Of a stretch of 56,220 bases of DNA, positions 33,050 through 41,131 are shown piece by piece. The notes below the pieces were generated by a model. The model saw nothing but the letters and a program-made list of their open reading frames with translations, was not told the DNA's origin and did not search any database. Source of the stretch: JACDAS01 sp046262415 (GTDB lineage: Bacteria; Actinomycetota; Thermoleophilia; Gaiellales; Gaiellaceae); assembly GCA_046262415.1 (NCBI GenBank), contig JBHEMU010000158.1:1-56220 (forward strand), in the 5' to 3' direction. How positions within the stretch are numbered: the first letter of the stretch is position 1; every line of letters starts with the position of its first letter. Both the position numbers and the translations under genes were made by a program.

Positions 33050-33418
33050 CTAGTCTCCGGCCGCCGGGTCAGGCTCGGAGTCTGGACGCGCCTCCGGCTC
33101 GGGCGGCCCGGGGGCGCCCGACTCGGCGGAGGCCTTCGCGAACGCGAGCTGCATGTTCGCCACCATCTGGCTCAGGTCCCGGTGCGTCTCGGCCGGTAGC
33201 GCTCCTTCGAGCACGGCCGTCAGCGCCTTCAGGGAGTCGACGGCGAGCCTCGCCTCCCCGAGATCTCGGTGCTCGGATCCGAGCCGGCGCCAGCCGAGCT
33301 GCGACACCGTCAGCGCGGACTGCACCAGCACGTCCGCGATCTTCAGCTGCTCGAGTTGCTCCTCGAGCGAGCGGAGCAGCTCCTGCTCGTCCTCGCTTCG
33401 CTCCTCCGGCTCAGCCAT
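33050..33418 (-). CDS. Hypothetical helical protein (DUF1844-like)
   Basis: A 122-residue acidic protein: helical core LEEQLEQLKIADVLVQSALTVSQLGWRRLG ... LGEARLAVDSLKALTAVLEGALPAETHRDLSQMVANMQLAFAKA, then a Pro/Glu/Asp-rich tail. The core resembles DUF1844 proteins (LxxARxxIDxLxxL), but the match is weak and made from memory. It overlaps the GCS2 ligase gene by 8 nt and is followed after 6 bp by the MauE fusion, so it is in the same transcript. Confidence 0.7.
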   Translation of the reverse strand: MAEPEERSEDEQELLRSLEEQLEQLKIADVLVQSALTVSQLGWRRLGSEHRDLGEARLAVDSLKALTAVLEGALPAETHRDLSQMVANMQLAFAKASAESGAPGPPEPEARPDSEPDPAAGD

Positions 33419-34568
33419 GGACGGGCTCCTTCGGCCGCACCTGCTCGGCGTAGATCTCCTCCAGCGAGGCTCCCTCCTCGTAGCGCGCCAGCTGCCGCTC
33501 GGCCGCGTTCGCCGCGGGTACGCCCAGGTACGCGGCCGCGCCGAGCTCCTCCGCGACCGGCCGCACCCACTCGCAGAGAGCTTCGAGGGCGGCGCGCGCG
33601 GGCCGGACCTCCCCCGTCCCGAGGTCGATCAGCTCCCCCGAGAGCCCGTGCCGGATCGCGCGCCAGAGGTTCTCCTCGATGAGCCGGTGCGGATACGAGG
33701 GCAGTGGCTCCCCCTCGTCGATCGCGCGGGCGAGCCGCGCCGTCAGCGCGTAGGCCAGTGCCGCGAGCCCGCGCGCCTCGACCGGGTCCGGCTGCGCGTC
33801 GCAGATCCGGATCTCGACCGTCGGGAAGGCGAAGTGGGGCCGGACGCTCCACCAGAGCTGGGTGTGCTCGTCGATCGAGGCCGTGTCGTAGAGGAAGCGG
33901 ACGTACCGCTCGTACTCGTCCCAGCCCGTGAACTCGTCCGGGACGCCGCAGCGCGGAAACATGCGCGTGAAGATCTGCGTCCGCGCCGAGTGCAGGTGCG
34001 TGCAGACGCCCTCGACGAACGGCGAGCTGGCCGAGAGCGCCAGCAGCTCGGGCAGGTGGTTGCGGAGCGCCGTGCTGACGCGGACGGCTCGGTCGGCACC
34101 GCGGATGGCGACGTGGACGTGGAGGCCGAACGAGTTGTTCCGCCAGACGACGTAGCGCAGGAGCTCGTCGTTCCGCCGGTAGTGCGGCGTGTCGATGATC
34201 CGCTGCTCCTGCCAGGGGCTCCAGGGGTGCGTCCCCGTCGCGCCGAGGGCGAGACCGAGTCCTTCGGCGAGCCCGCGCAGCTGCTCCCTCCGCTCCTCGA
34301 GCCGCGCCGCCGCCTCGGCGAAGTCGTCGCAGCGGCCGGTCCGCACCTCGACCTCGGAGGCGATCAGCTCGCCGACCAGGTGCTCCTCGAGCAGGGTTCC
34401 CCGCGCGGCGGCCTGGAGGTCCTCGAACCGATTCGTCAGCGCCAGCGTCCCCGGGTCGAGGATGGCGAACTCCTCCTCGATCGCGAGGGTGAAATCCTGC
34501 GTCGACTCGAACTGCTCGCGCGCGAGGCGCAGCAGCTCGTCAGGCGGTAGCCGCTGCGAGTCGCCCAC
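33411..34568 (-). CDS. Carboxylate-amine ligase, GCS2/YbdK family
   Basis: A 385-residue ATP-grasp-like GCS2 enzyme. Landmarks are FTLAIEEEFAILDPGTLALTNR near the N-terminus (acidic metal ligands EEEF), GELIASEVEVRTGRC, RNNSFGLHVHVAIRGADRAVRV, HFAFPTVEIRICDAQPDPVEA and ENLWRAIRHGLSGELID. The family joins Glu to an amine or thiol, as in YbdK and actinobacterial gamma-glutamylcysteine ligases; the exact substrate is unclear. GTG 34568 sits 7 nt after a TAAGGT box, and the gene begins within 11 bp of the glycosyltransferase stop, so it may have its own promoter inside the operon. Confidence 0.85.
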   Translation of the reverse strand: MGDSQRLPPDELLRLAREQFESTQDFTLAIEEEFAILDPGTLALTNRFEDLQAAARGTLLEEHLVGELIASEVEVRTGRCDDFAEAAARLEERREQLRGLAEGLGLALGATGTHPWSPWQEQRIIDTPHYRRNDELLRYVVWRNNSFGLHVHVAIRGADRAVRVSTALRNHLPELLALSASSPFVEGVCTHLHSARTQIFTRMFPRCGVPDEFTGWDEYERYVRFLYDTASIDEHTQLWWSVRPHFAFPTVEIRICDAQPDPVEARGLAALAYALTARLARAIDEGEPLPSYPHRLIEENLWRAIRHGLSGELIDLGTGEVRPARAALEALCEWVRPVAEELGAAAYLGVPAANAAERQLARYEEGASLEEIYAEQVRPKEPVHG

Positions 34569-34575
34569 GCGCCCA

Positions 34576-34581
34576 ACCTTA
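34576..34581 (-). promoter_or_regulatory. Possible -10 box of the GCS2 ligase gene
   Basis: TAAGGT on the minus strand, 7 nt before GTG 34568, overlapping the stop of the glycosyltransferase gene. Confidence 0.35.
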
Positions 34582-35823
34582 GTGAAAGGGCTCCAGCAGC
34601 CGCCGCGCGACGGCCGGCCACGAGAAGCGATCGACCACGGCCCGGCGCGCCGCCCGGCCGAGCTCCTCGCGCTCGGCGGGCTCGAGCGCGATCAGGGCCC
34701 GGAGCTTCGCCGCCAGGTCGGCCGCGTCGCCGGTGGCGAAGGCCGCGAGCTCGCGTCGGGCCGGCGGGTACTCCGACTCGATCGCGGCGGCGACCTCCGC
34801 CAGCCCGGAGTGGCGCGCGACGAGCGGCGGGCACCCGGCCGCGGCCGCCTCGGCGGCGACCATGCCGAAGGCCTCCGGGAAGATGGACGGGACGACGGCT
34901 ACGTCCGCGAGCGGGAGCAGGTGGGCGAGGTGCCGGTGCTGGAGCGGGCCGGTGAAGAGCGCCCCGGCGGGGGCGAGCGCCTCCAGCTCGCGCCGGTAGT
35001 CGCCGAAGCCCACGACCAGCGCGCGGGCGCCCGTCTGCGGCAGCGCCTCCAGGAGCAGGTGGACACCCTTGTTGCGGAGCAGCTTGCCGAAGTAGACGAC
35101 GACCGGGCCGCCCGCGGCGAAGAACGCCTCCAGACGGCCCGCGTTGCCCTCGTCGGGGAGTCGCTCCTGGAGATTGCCGGGATTCGGCGGATCACGCCGG
35201 CACTCCTCGAGCAGCCCCCGCAGCGCGTCGTCTCTCGCCTCGGGCACAAACGCCTCGACGTCCACGCCTGGTGGAACTTCGACCACCCGCTCGACCGGCC
35301 CGACCACCTCCTCCAGAACCGCCCGGATGTGCCGGGAGCCCACGAACACCGCTTCCGCGCGAGCGAGCTCCCGCCGGCCCCAGGCCGCGAGCTCGGCGTC
35401 CCCTCGCATCGCGTACTCGAGCTCGGAGCCGTGGGCCTTCACTGCGAAGCGCGCGCCGGTGGCGGCGGCGACCGGCGCTCCGAGCAGGACGTGGTTCGCG
35501 AAGACGAGATCCGCCGGGAGGTGCGCCCGCAGGGCGGCGGCGTTCGCGTCGACGTACCGACCGCGCTCCGCCGGCGTCAGCTCCCCGAGCCGTCGCGCCT
35601 CGAGCCCCGCGTAGCGGTCGACGACGAAGACCGGGAGAAGACCGTCCGGAAGCCGCGGCCGGACGACCGCAGCCCCGCCGAGGTCGACCGCTTCGGGGTG
35701 CGGCTCCTGGCAGAAGACGGTGACGGCGTGGCCCGCCCGCATCCATTCGCGCGCGACGGCCTGGGTGTAGACGTTCGAGCCGGTGCCGCCCAGCAGGTAG
35801 CCGTGCCAGAGGAGGATCTTCAT
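34579..35823 (-). CDS. Glycosyltransferase family 4 protein
   Basis: A 414-residue GT-B fold enzyme. The N-terminal acceptor domain opens MKILLWHGYLLGGTGSNVYTQAVAREWMRAGHAVTVFCQ, with the glycine-rich GGTGS loop of GT4. The C-terminal donor domain includes VVYFGKLLRNKGVHLLLEALPQTGARALVVGFG and VAVVPSIFPEAFGMVAAEAAAAGCPPLVARHSGLAEV, which contains the family E-x7-E motif (EAFGMVAAE). It transfers a sugar from an activated donor; acceptor unknown. It starts 24 bp after rex and probably shares the rex promoter. Confidence 0.9.
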   Translation of the reverse strand: MKILLWHGYLLGGTGSNVYTQAVAREWMRAGHAVTVFCQEPHPEAVDLGGAAVVRPRLPDGLLPVFVVDRYAGLEARRLGELTPAERGRYVDANAAALRAHLPADLVFANHVLLGAPVAAATGARFAVKAHGSELEYAMRGDAELAAWGRRELARAEAVFVGSRHIRAVLEEVVGPVERVVEVPPGVDVEAFVPEARDDALRGLLEECRRDPPNPGNLQERLPDEGNAGRLEAFFAAGGPVVVYFGKLLRNKGVHLLLEALPQTGARALVVGFGDYRRELEALAPAGALFTGPLQHRHLAHLLPLADVAVVPSIFPEAFGMVAAEAAAAGCPPLVARHSGLAEVAAAIESEYPPARRELAAFATGDAADLAAKLRALIALEPAEREELGRAARRAVVDRFSWPAVARRLLEPFH

Positions 35824-35847
35824 CGCGGCCTGCGCGCCGCCCCAGGT

Positions 35848-36468
35848 CTACGTCAGGTGGAAGTACAGCGCGTGCAGCAGCTGCACGGCCGGGTTCGACG
35901 TATGCACCTGCACGTCGCCGGGGACGTCGAGGAGCGCCTCGGAGTAGTTGAAGATGATCCTGACGCCGGCGTCGACGAGGTCGTTCGCGACGGTCTGGGC
36001 GCTCGTGTCCGGCACGGCGAGGACGCCGACCAGGATGTTCTTCTCCCGCACGATCTCGGGCAGGCGCTCGTAGGCGGTGACCTCGGAGTTGCCGATCGGC
36101 CGCCCGGTCTTCTCCGGGTCGTCGTCGAGCACGGCCGCGATGTTGATCCCGTGCTCGGCGAAGATCGTCGAGCTCGCGATCGCCTTGCCGAGGCGGCCGG
36201 CGCCGATCAGCGCGATGTTGTGCTGGCCCTGGTTGCGCAGGATCTTGCGGATCTCGCCCAGGAGGCTCTCGATGTTGTAGCCCACGCCGCGCTTGCCGAA
36301 CTTGCCGAACGCGGAGAGGTCGCGACGGATCTGGGTCGCGTTGATGTTCGTGTAGTCCGAGATCTCCTGCGAGGAGATGCGCTCCTTGCCCATCTTCTTC
36401 GCCTGCGTGAGCACCTGGAGGTACCGGCTCAATCGCGCGGCGACCCCGACCGTCAACCGATCCGCCAC
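35848..36468 (-). CDS. rex: Redox-sensing transcriptional repressor Rex
   Basis: A 206-residue NADH sensor. The N-terminal winged helix is RLSRYLQVLTQAKKMGKERISSQEISDYTNINATQIRRDLSAFGKFGKRGVGYN. The Rossmann domain has IALIGAGRLGKAI (near 87-99), and the C-terminal domain-swapped helix ends NPAVQLLHALYFHLT. When NADH rises Rex leaves its operators, inducing reoxidation pathways. GTG 36468 has a good AAGGAG ribosome site. A Rex operator lies 22 bp upstream, so it should repress itself and possibly the glycosyltransferase that follows. Confidence 0.96.
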   Translation of the reverse strand: MADRLTVGVAARLSRYLQVLTQAKKMGKERISSQEISDYTNINATQIRRDLSAFGKFGKRGVGYNIESLLGEIRKILRNQGQHNIALIGAGRLGKAIASSTIFAEHGINIAAVLDDDPEKTGRPIGNSEVTAYERLPEIVREKNILVGVLAVPDTSAQTVANDLVDAGVRIIFNYSEALLDVPGDVQVHTSNPAVQLLHALYFHLT

Positions 36469-36489
36469 CTCTGCTCCTTGTATCGACGT

Positions 36490-36505
36490 TTGTGACAGCG
36501 CACAA
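36490..36505 (-). promoter_or_regulatory. Rex operator
   Basis: TTGTG-ACAGCG-CACAA is a perfect 5-bp-arm dyad with the spacing of Rex boxes (TTGTGnnnnnnCACAA). It is 22 bp before the rex start and would overlap its promoter, so autoregulation is expected. A half-matching TGGTCACAAA lies at 36541. Confidence 0.85.
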
Positions 36506-36543
36506 CCATTCTGCCACTCGCGGCCCCAACTTGCGTGCGTTGG

Positions 36544-36807
36544 TCACAAATGCTGGTCTGACCCCCGAGCTTGTGCGGTGACTTTGCGCAGGAACGCCGC
36601 CCGGTCGACGTGGTAGACGAACGCGCGCTCACCGTCGATCTCGACCACGGGCAGCCATTCGCGGTACCGGGCCTCGAGCTCGGGGTCGTCCGTGATGTCG
36701 ATCTCCTCCAGGTCGAAGGCCGCCTCGCTCCGAAGCTCGGCCACGAGTGCCCGGGCGCGCTCGCAGAGGTGGCAGTCCCGCGCGTGGTAGAGGCGCACGG
36801 AGCGCAC
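36544..36807 (-). CDS. Glutaredoxin family protein
   Basis: An 87-residue thioredoxin-fold protein: VRLYHARDCHLCERARALVAELR has the CxxC redox site (CHLC), followed by LEEIDITDDPELEARYREWLPVVEIDGERAF with the cis-Pro motif (LPVVEIDG) typical of the DUF836/glutaredoxin group. Three in-frame starts are possible: TTG 36816 (TTGA overlap with the upstream stop), GTG 36807 and GTG 36798; 36807 is a compromise. It lies directly upstream of rex, so a link to redox control is natural but unproven. Confidence 0.85.
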   Translation of the reverse strand: MRSVRLYHARDCHLCERARALVAELRSEAAFDLEEIDITDDPELEARYREWLPVVEIDGERAFVYHVDRAAFLRKVTAQARGSDQHL

Positions 36808-36812
36808 GGAGC

Positions 36813-37085
36813 TCAACGGCGCAGGGCTGCCAGGGCGCGATCGAGGTCCTCGGCGGTCGAGCTGCCCTCGTCCGCCGCGACGAGCGAGAGCAGCCGGACG
36901 GTACGCGCCTCCCGCGCCGCGGCGTAGACCTTGTGGTGGCCGTCGAGAAGGTAGTGGGCGAGGCACCAGTGCCGCACCGCCTGGCGTTCGTCGCGTCCCC
37001 CTGGTCGCCTGACGTCGAGCACTCCGACCGCGAGCGCGGCGCCGCCTCCGGGTCCACGACGGTCGCTGTCGAGCAGCCTGCTCAA
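36813..37085 (-). pseudogene. Truncated gene with LDGHHKVYAA motif
   Basis: The C-terminal 70 residues look protein-like: VLDVRRPGGRDERQAVRHWCLAHYLLDGHHKVYAAAREARTVRLL followed by SLVAADEGSSTAEDLDRALAALRR. Upstream, the frame runs into the family 2 repeat and loses any protein character. The LDGHHK segment recalls a larger family seen in this bacterial group (impression only), so this may be the remains of a longer gene cut by a rearrangement. Possible starts are TTG 37085 and GTG 37022 (69 residues). It ends just before the glutaredoxin gene. Confidence 0.4.
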
Positions 37086-37119
37086 GTGCAGCAACAGTAG
37101 CCCTCCCTCCGAAGAGGAC

Positions 37120-37251
37120 CAGGCCCGACGGGCGGAGCCCGGCTGTGCCGGGCGGGAGCCCCGACCGCGGCCGGCGAGCCCACCGACAAGAAGGAGGGGG
37201 CCCACGGGGGAACCCTGGGTTCCCCCGTGTCAAACCATGGGTTCCCCCATG
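37120..37251 (-). repeat. Post-stop hairpin element, family 2 copy 2 (probable gdhA terminator)
   Basis: Read on the minus strand after the gdhA stop: a small hairpin CATGGG/CCCATG (37236-37251), then a perfect 13-bp stem CACGGGGGAACCC / GGGTTCCCCCGTG (37203-37229). Next come the tail CCCCCTCCTTCTTGT, CGGTGGG and a GC-rich dyad GCCCGGCACAGCCGGGC. Order and tail match copy 1 at 28942. Confidence 0.75.
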
Positions 37252-37254
37252 CTG

Positions 37255-38529
37255 TTACGGGTAGATGCCGCGCGTCGTGGTCGCCTCGGCCACGCGCTGC
37301 ACCGCCAGCCCGTAGGCGGCCATCCGCATCCCGGTCTGCCGCTTCTCGTTCAGCGTCCAGGTCGCCTCGAAGGCGCGGGTGATGATGTCGTCCAGGCGCT
37401 GGTTGACCTCCTCCTCCTTCCAGAAGTACTCCTGGAGGCCCTGCACCCACTCGAAGTACGAGACGACGACGCCGCCCGCGTTGGCGAGGATGTCGGGGAG
37501 GATGACGACGCCGCGGTCCTCGAGGATCTCGTCGGCCGTCGGCGTCACGGGGCCGTTCGCGCCCTCGCAGATCACCTTCGCCTTGACCTTGTCGGCGTTG
37601 TAGCCGGTGATCACCTGCTCCAGCGCGCAGGGGGCCAGGATCTCGCAGTCGAGCAGCAGCAGGTCCTCGTTGGAGATCGCCTCGGCGCCCCTGAACCCCT
37701 CGAGCATCCCGGTCTCCTGCTTGTGCGCCAGCACCGCGGGGACGTCGAGGCCGCCGGGATTGTGAAGCCCGCCACCGGAGTCGGACACGGCGATCACCTT
37801 CGCCCCGTCGTCGGCCAGGAACTTGGAGAGGTAGCTGCCGACGTTCCCGAACCCCTGGATCGCCACGGCCGCGCCCTGCAGGACGAGGTTCCGCTTCGCC
37901 GCCACGTCGCGGATGCAGTACAGCGCGCCGCGCGCGGTCGCCTCCTCGCGACCGAGAGAGCCGCCGATCGTGAGCGGCTTCCCGGTGACCACGCCGAGCA
38001 CGGAGTGGCCCTTGTTCATCGAGTACGTGTCGAAGATCCACGCCATCACGGCCGCCGTCGTGCCGACGTCCGGCGCCGGAATGTCCTTCTCGGGACCGAT
38101 CTCGTTGATGATCTCGGTCGTGTAGCGCCGCGTCAGCCGCTCCAGCTCGCCGGCCGAGAGCTGCTTCGGGTCGCAGACGACTCCCCCCTTGGCGCCGCCG
38201 AAGGGGATGCCCATCAGCGCGCACTTCCAGGTCATCCACATCGCGAGTGCCTTGACCTCGTCGAGCGTCACGTCCGGGTGGTAGCGGATGCCCCCCTTCG
38301 AGGGCCCGCGCGCGATGTTGTGGGTGACGCGGTAGCCCTGGAACGAGCGGACGGTGCCGTCGTCCATGCCGACCGGGATCGAGACTCCGACCGACTTCTT
38401 GCACTCCTGGAGCACGGCGACGAGGTTCGCGTCGATCTGGAAGGTCTCGGCGACCCGCCGCAGCTGGTCGCGCGCGATCTCGAACGGGTTCTCGCGCAGG
38501 TGGGAAGGGGGCGCCTCGACGGTCGTCAC
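37255..38529 (-). CDS. gdhA: Glutamate dehydrogenase (Glu/Leu/Phe/Val family)
   Basis: A 424-residue hexameric-type dehydrogenase converting glutamate to 2-oxoglutarate and ammonia with NAD(P). The substrate domain contains YRVTHNIARGPSKGGIRYHPDV and the catalytic lysine region PFGGAKGGV. The Asp region is PAPDVGTTAAVMAWIFDTYS. The Rossmann motif is AIQGFGNVGSYLSKFLADDGAKVIAVSDS, where the acidic residue after the second strand favours NAD. GTG 38529 has a GAAAGGAG site 6 nt upstream. Transcription ends at the family 2 hairpin. Confidence 0.95.
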   Translation of the reverse strand: MTTVEAPPSHLRENPFEIARDQLRRVAETFQIDANLVAVLQECKKSVGVSIPVGMDDGTVRSFQGYRVTHNIARGPSKGGIRYHPDVTLDEVKALAMWMTWKCALMGIPFGGAKGGVVCDPKQLSAGELERLTRRYTTEIINEIGPEKDIPAPDVGTTAAVMAWIFDTYSMNKGHSVLGVVTGKPLTIGGSLGREEATARGALYCIRDVAAKRNLVLQGAAVAIQGFGNVGSYLSKFLADDGAKVIAVSDSGGGLHNPGGLDVPAVLAHKQETGMLEGFRGAEAISNEDLLLLDCEILAPCALEQVITGYNADKVKAKVICEGANGPVTPTADEILEDRGVVILPDILANAGGVVVSYFEWVQGLQEYFWKEEEVNQRLDDIITRAFEATWTLNEKRQTGMRMAAYGLAVQRVAEATTTRGIYP

Positions 38530-38569
38530 TCAGACTCCTTTCTCGCCGGAACGGGCCGAGTATACGGCG

Positions 38570-41131
38570 CTACTTGATGCTGAACGCGAGCGTCCGGCGC
38601 GTGGCGCCGGGCCCGACGGTCGGGAACGCGACCAGCCGTAGCCGGTAGCGCCCGGCCGGCAGGACCTTGCCCTGCGGGTCGCGGCCGGTCAGTCCGAAGG
38701 CGTAGCGTCCCGGGAGGAGGTCGCGCAGCCGCGCGAGCAGGCCGAGCGCCCGCGGCCTGGAGCCCTCCACGTCCCAGAGCTCGACGTCGAGCCTGCTCAC
38801 CGGCCGGATCGCGTCGCGGCCCGCGACCTCGACCACCTGACCCGCCTGGAAGGAGAGCACGGCCGGCGCCGAGTCGGACGGCTCGAACGTCTTCGCGGAG
38901 AGACGGAGCGAGCCGAGGAGGTTCGCGACGGGGGCCCGGAAGCCGAGCACCCACGGCACCCTGAAGGCGGCGCCGCCCACGGGTGTGATCGTCAGCGCTC
39001 CCTGGGCCAGTCGCGATGCCGGGACACGGCGCACGCGGGCCCGGAGCAGGATGCGAGCCTGGCCGCCCGCGGCGAGCTCGATCCTCGTCGGGGTGGCCGA
39101 GAGCGCGACGGGCGCGCGCCGCCCGGGCCGCCGCGCGCTCACGTACAGCGTCTGCCGGCGCGTGGACACGTTGCGGAGAACGAGCTCGCGTCGCTGGACG
39201 TCCCCGGCGGCCGCGGCGGCGAACGAGATCGTCGCCGGGCTGGGCGAGACCTCGAGCGCGGCGGCACCGCCGACGTCGACGAGCCCGGCTCCCTGCGCGG
39301 TCGACGCGTCGTTCGCGATCGGGCGGGCGGACGCGATCAGGAGGCTCTTCGCAGCGCCGGGGCCGAGCTCGGGCCTGGCCTGACGGAGGACCGCTGCGAT
39401 CCCCGCCACGACCGCGGCGGCGGCGCTCGCCCCGTTGATCGTCCCCGTCCGGGGCAGGCCGTGCTCGTCGAAGTCCGGCTCGGTGGTGAGCAGAGTCACT
39501 CCCGGGGCGACGACGTCCGGCTTCAGCCCACCGTCGTACGCAAGCCCCCGGGAGGAGAACGAGGCGACGCGTCCGGCCGACACGTTGCGCGCTTCCCGCG
39601 GCCGCCCGAGCACGAGCGAGATCGACGATCCGGCGCCCAGCTCCTCCTCCACCCGCTCCGATGCCGCCGGAGGCAGCGTCAGCACCGGGACGCCGACGCT
39701 CCCCGCGAGGCCGAGCGCGCCGGCCGGGACGAGCCCGCCGTGGAGGACGACGGCGACCGCCCCCGCGCTGACGGCGTTCCGAATCGAGGCCTCGGGCGAG
39801 GCCCCGGCGCGGACGAGCGCCGCCCGCGACGCGACGAGGCTGAAGCCCCGCTCGTCGAAGAAGTCCTCGAGCGGCACGGGCGCGTCCTCCGGGCGACCGC
39901 CCTCTCCCTCCGGCACCGCCACCTGCGCCTCGAGCCCGCCGCGCGGCGCGGTCGCGCCGGCGAGCGGCAGGACGCGGTCGAAGAGCACGGTCAGTCCCGA
40001 ACGGACGACGACTCGGACCTGCTGCGCGTCGGTGCGGAGGTCGGCGGCGCCCACGGTGAGCGCGGCCGGCGCCCCGCCGGGGCCGGCGATGCTGCCGAAC
40101 GTGGCGCCCGCCGGCCCGTCGTTTCCGGCAGGCGCGACGACGAGCGTGCCCAGCCGCGCCGCGCCCGCGCTCGCGCGTGCTAGGGGGCCGTCGGCGAAGG
40201 CGGCGTAGGGCTCCGCCAGACCCACGAGCGCGACGGGCGCCGCGTCCGCGGCGGCGCCGTCGCCATCGGGATCGACGGCGCGCTCGAGTCCGGCCAGCAC
40301 CTGGTCGGTGCGGGCGAACACCGACCAGTCGCCCGCGGCGTCGCGCTGCCACCCGGCGACGCGGATCGGCAGCACTATGGCCTCGGGAGCCGAACCGAGC
40401 TGGCCAACGGCGTCCCCGGAGCCGACGAGCAGGCCCGCGAGCTCCGTCCCGTGCCGCTCGGGGGAGCCGTCTCCGTCGGGTCGGCGCCTCGCCTCGGCGG
40501 GCCCCTTGCCGGCGAGGACGTCGATGCCGTCGAGCACGCGGCGGCGGAGGTACGGATGCGTGAAGTCGACCCCGGTGTCGAGGAGGGCGATCGTGACGCC
40601 TCTCCCGTCGAAGCCCGCCAGCGTGGAGCCCGAGAAGATCGGGCGCCCGGCTGCCGGCACGGCGGCACTCGTCGCGGGGTAGGCCGCCCGGACGGGGTAG
40701 ACGCCCGCGATCTGCGGCGTCGATTCGAGCAGCGACAGGGCCCTGGCGTCGAGCGGCGCCGAGAAGCCGTTCAGGACGCGCGCGTAGCGGAACTCCGGGC
40801 GCAGCCGGACGCCGCGGGCGGCGAGGCGCGCGAGGAGCTGCTGCTGCCCGACGAGCACGGCGTTCGTCCAGCGGCGCTGGCGGGCCGTGCCGGCGTGGCC
40901 GCCCGCGCGGCCGACACGAGCTGCCAGCGAGGGGCCGCGCAGGACGACGATCATCCGCTGGCCGAGCGCCACCTGGGGTCTCGGCCCGCCGACGAGCCCC
41001 CGCCACGTCGACGCCGGTGTCCGCAGCACCAGCTCGCCGACGCCACCGCCGCCCGCGGCGACCAGCAGCAGGGCCGAGGCGACCGCGACGATCGTCAGCG
41101 TTCCGAGCTGGTTACCCCGCAGCAGTCGCAT
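38570..41131 (-). CDS. Secreted S8 family serine protease (subtilase)
   Basis: An 853-residue subtilase with an N-terminal membrane/signal segment (LGTLTIVAVASALLLVAAGG). It has an I9-like propeptide region and the catalytic triad: Asp in ALLDTGVDFTHP (about 185), His in ERHGTELAGLL (about 227), oxyanion Asn in VAPAGNDGPAG and Ser in INGASAAAAVVAG. The usual GTSMA is GAS here, with Ser kept. A PA-like insert lies before the Ser motif (NAVSAGAVAVVLHGGLVPAG). The C-terminal third is Ig/FlgD-like beta structure. ATG 41131 is preferred over 41146; both overlap the tsaD 3' end. Probably an extracellular protease. Confidence 0.88.
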   Translation of the reverse strand: MRLLRGNQLGTLTIVAVASALLLVAAGGGGVGELVLRTPASTWRGLVGGPRPQVALGQRMIVVLRGPSLAARVGRAGGHAGTARQRRWTNAVLVGQQQLLARLAARGVRLRPEFRYARVLNGFSAPLDARALSLLESTPQIAGVYPVRAAYPATSAAVPAAGRPIFSGSTLAGFDGRGVTIALLDTGVDFTHPYLRRRVLDGIDVLAGKGPAEARRRPDGDGSPERHGTELAGLLVGSGDAVGQLGSAPEAIVLPIRVAGWQRDAAGDWSVFARTDQVLAGLERAVDPDGDGAAADAAPVALVGLAEPYAAFADGPLARASAGAARLGTLVVAPAGNDGPAGATFGSIAGPGGAPAALTVGAADLRTDAQQVRVVVRSGLTVLFDRVLPLAGATAPRGGLEAQVAVPEGEGGRPEDAPVPLEDFFDERGFSLVASRAALVRAGASPEASIRNAVSAGAVAVVLHGGLVPAGALGLAGSVGVPVLTLPPAASERVEEELGAGSSISLVLGRPREARNVSAGRVASFSSRGLAYDGGLKPDVVAPGVTLLTTEPDFDEHGLPRTGTINGASAAAAVVAGIAAVLRQARPELGPGAAKSLLIASARPIANDASTAQGAGLVDVGGAAALEVSPSPATISFAAAAAGDVQRRELVLRNVSTRRQTLYVSARRPGRRAPVALSATPTRIELAAGGQARILLRARVRRVPASRLAQGALTITPVGGAAFRVPWVLGFRAPVANLLGSLRLSAKTFEPSDSAPAVLSFQAGQVVEVAGRDAIRPVSRLDVELWDVEGSRPRALGLLARLRDLLPGRYAFGLTGRDPQGKVLPAGRYRLRLVAFPTVGPGATRRTLAFSIK

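Noticed and set aside
36536..36551. Second Rex operator at TGGTCACAAA
   Set aside because: Only one half matches; the other arm (TTGCGTGCG) does not form the TTGTG dyad at the right spacing.
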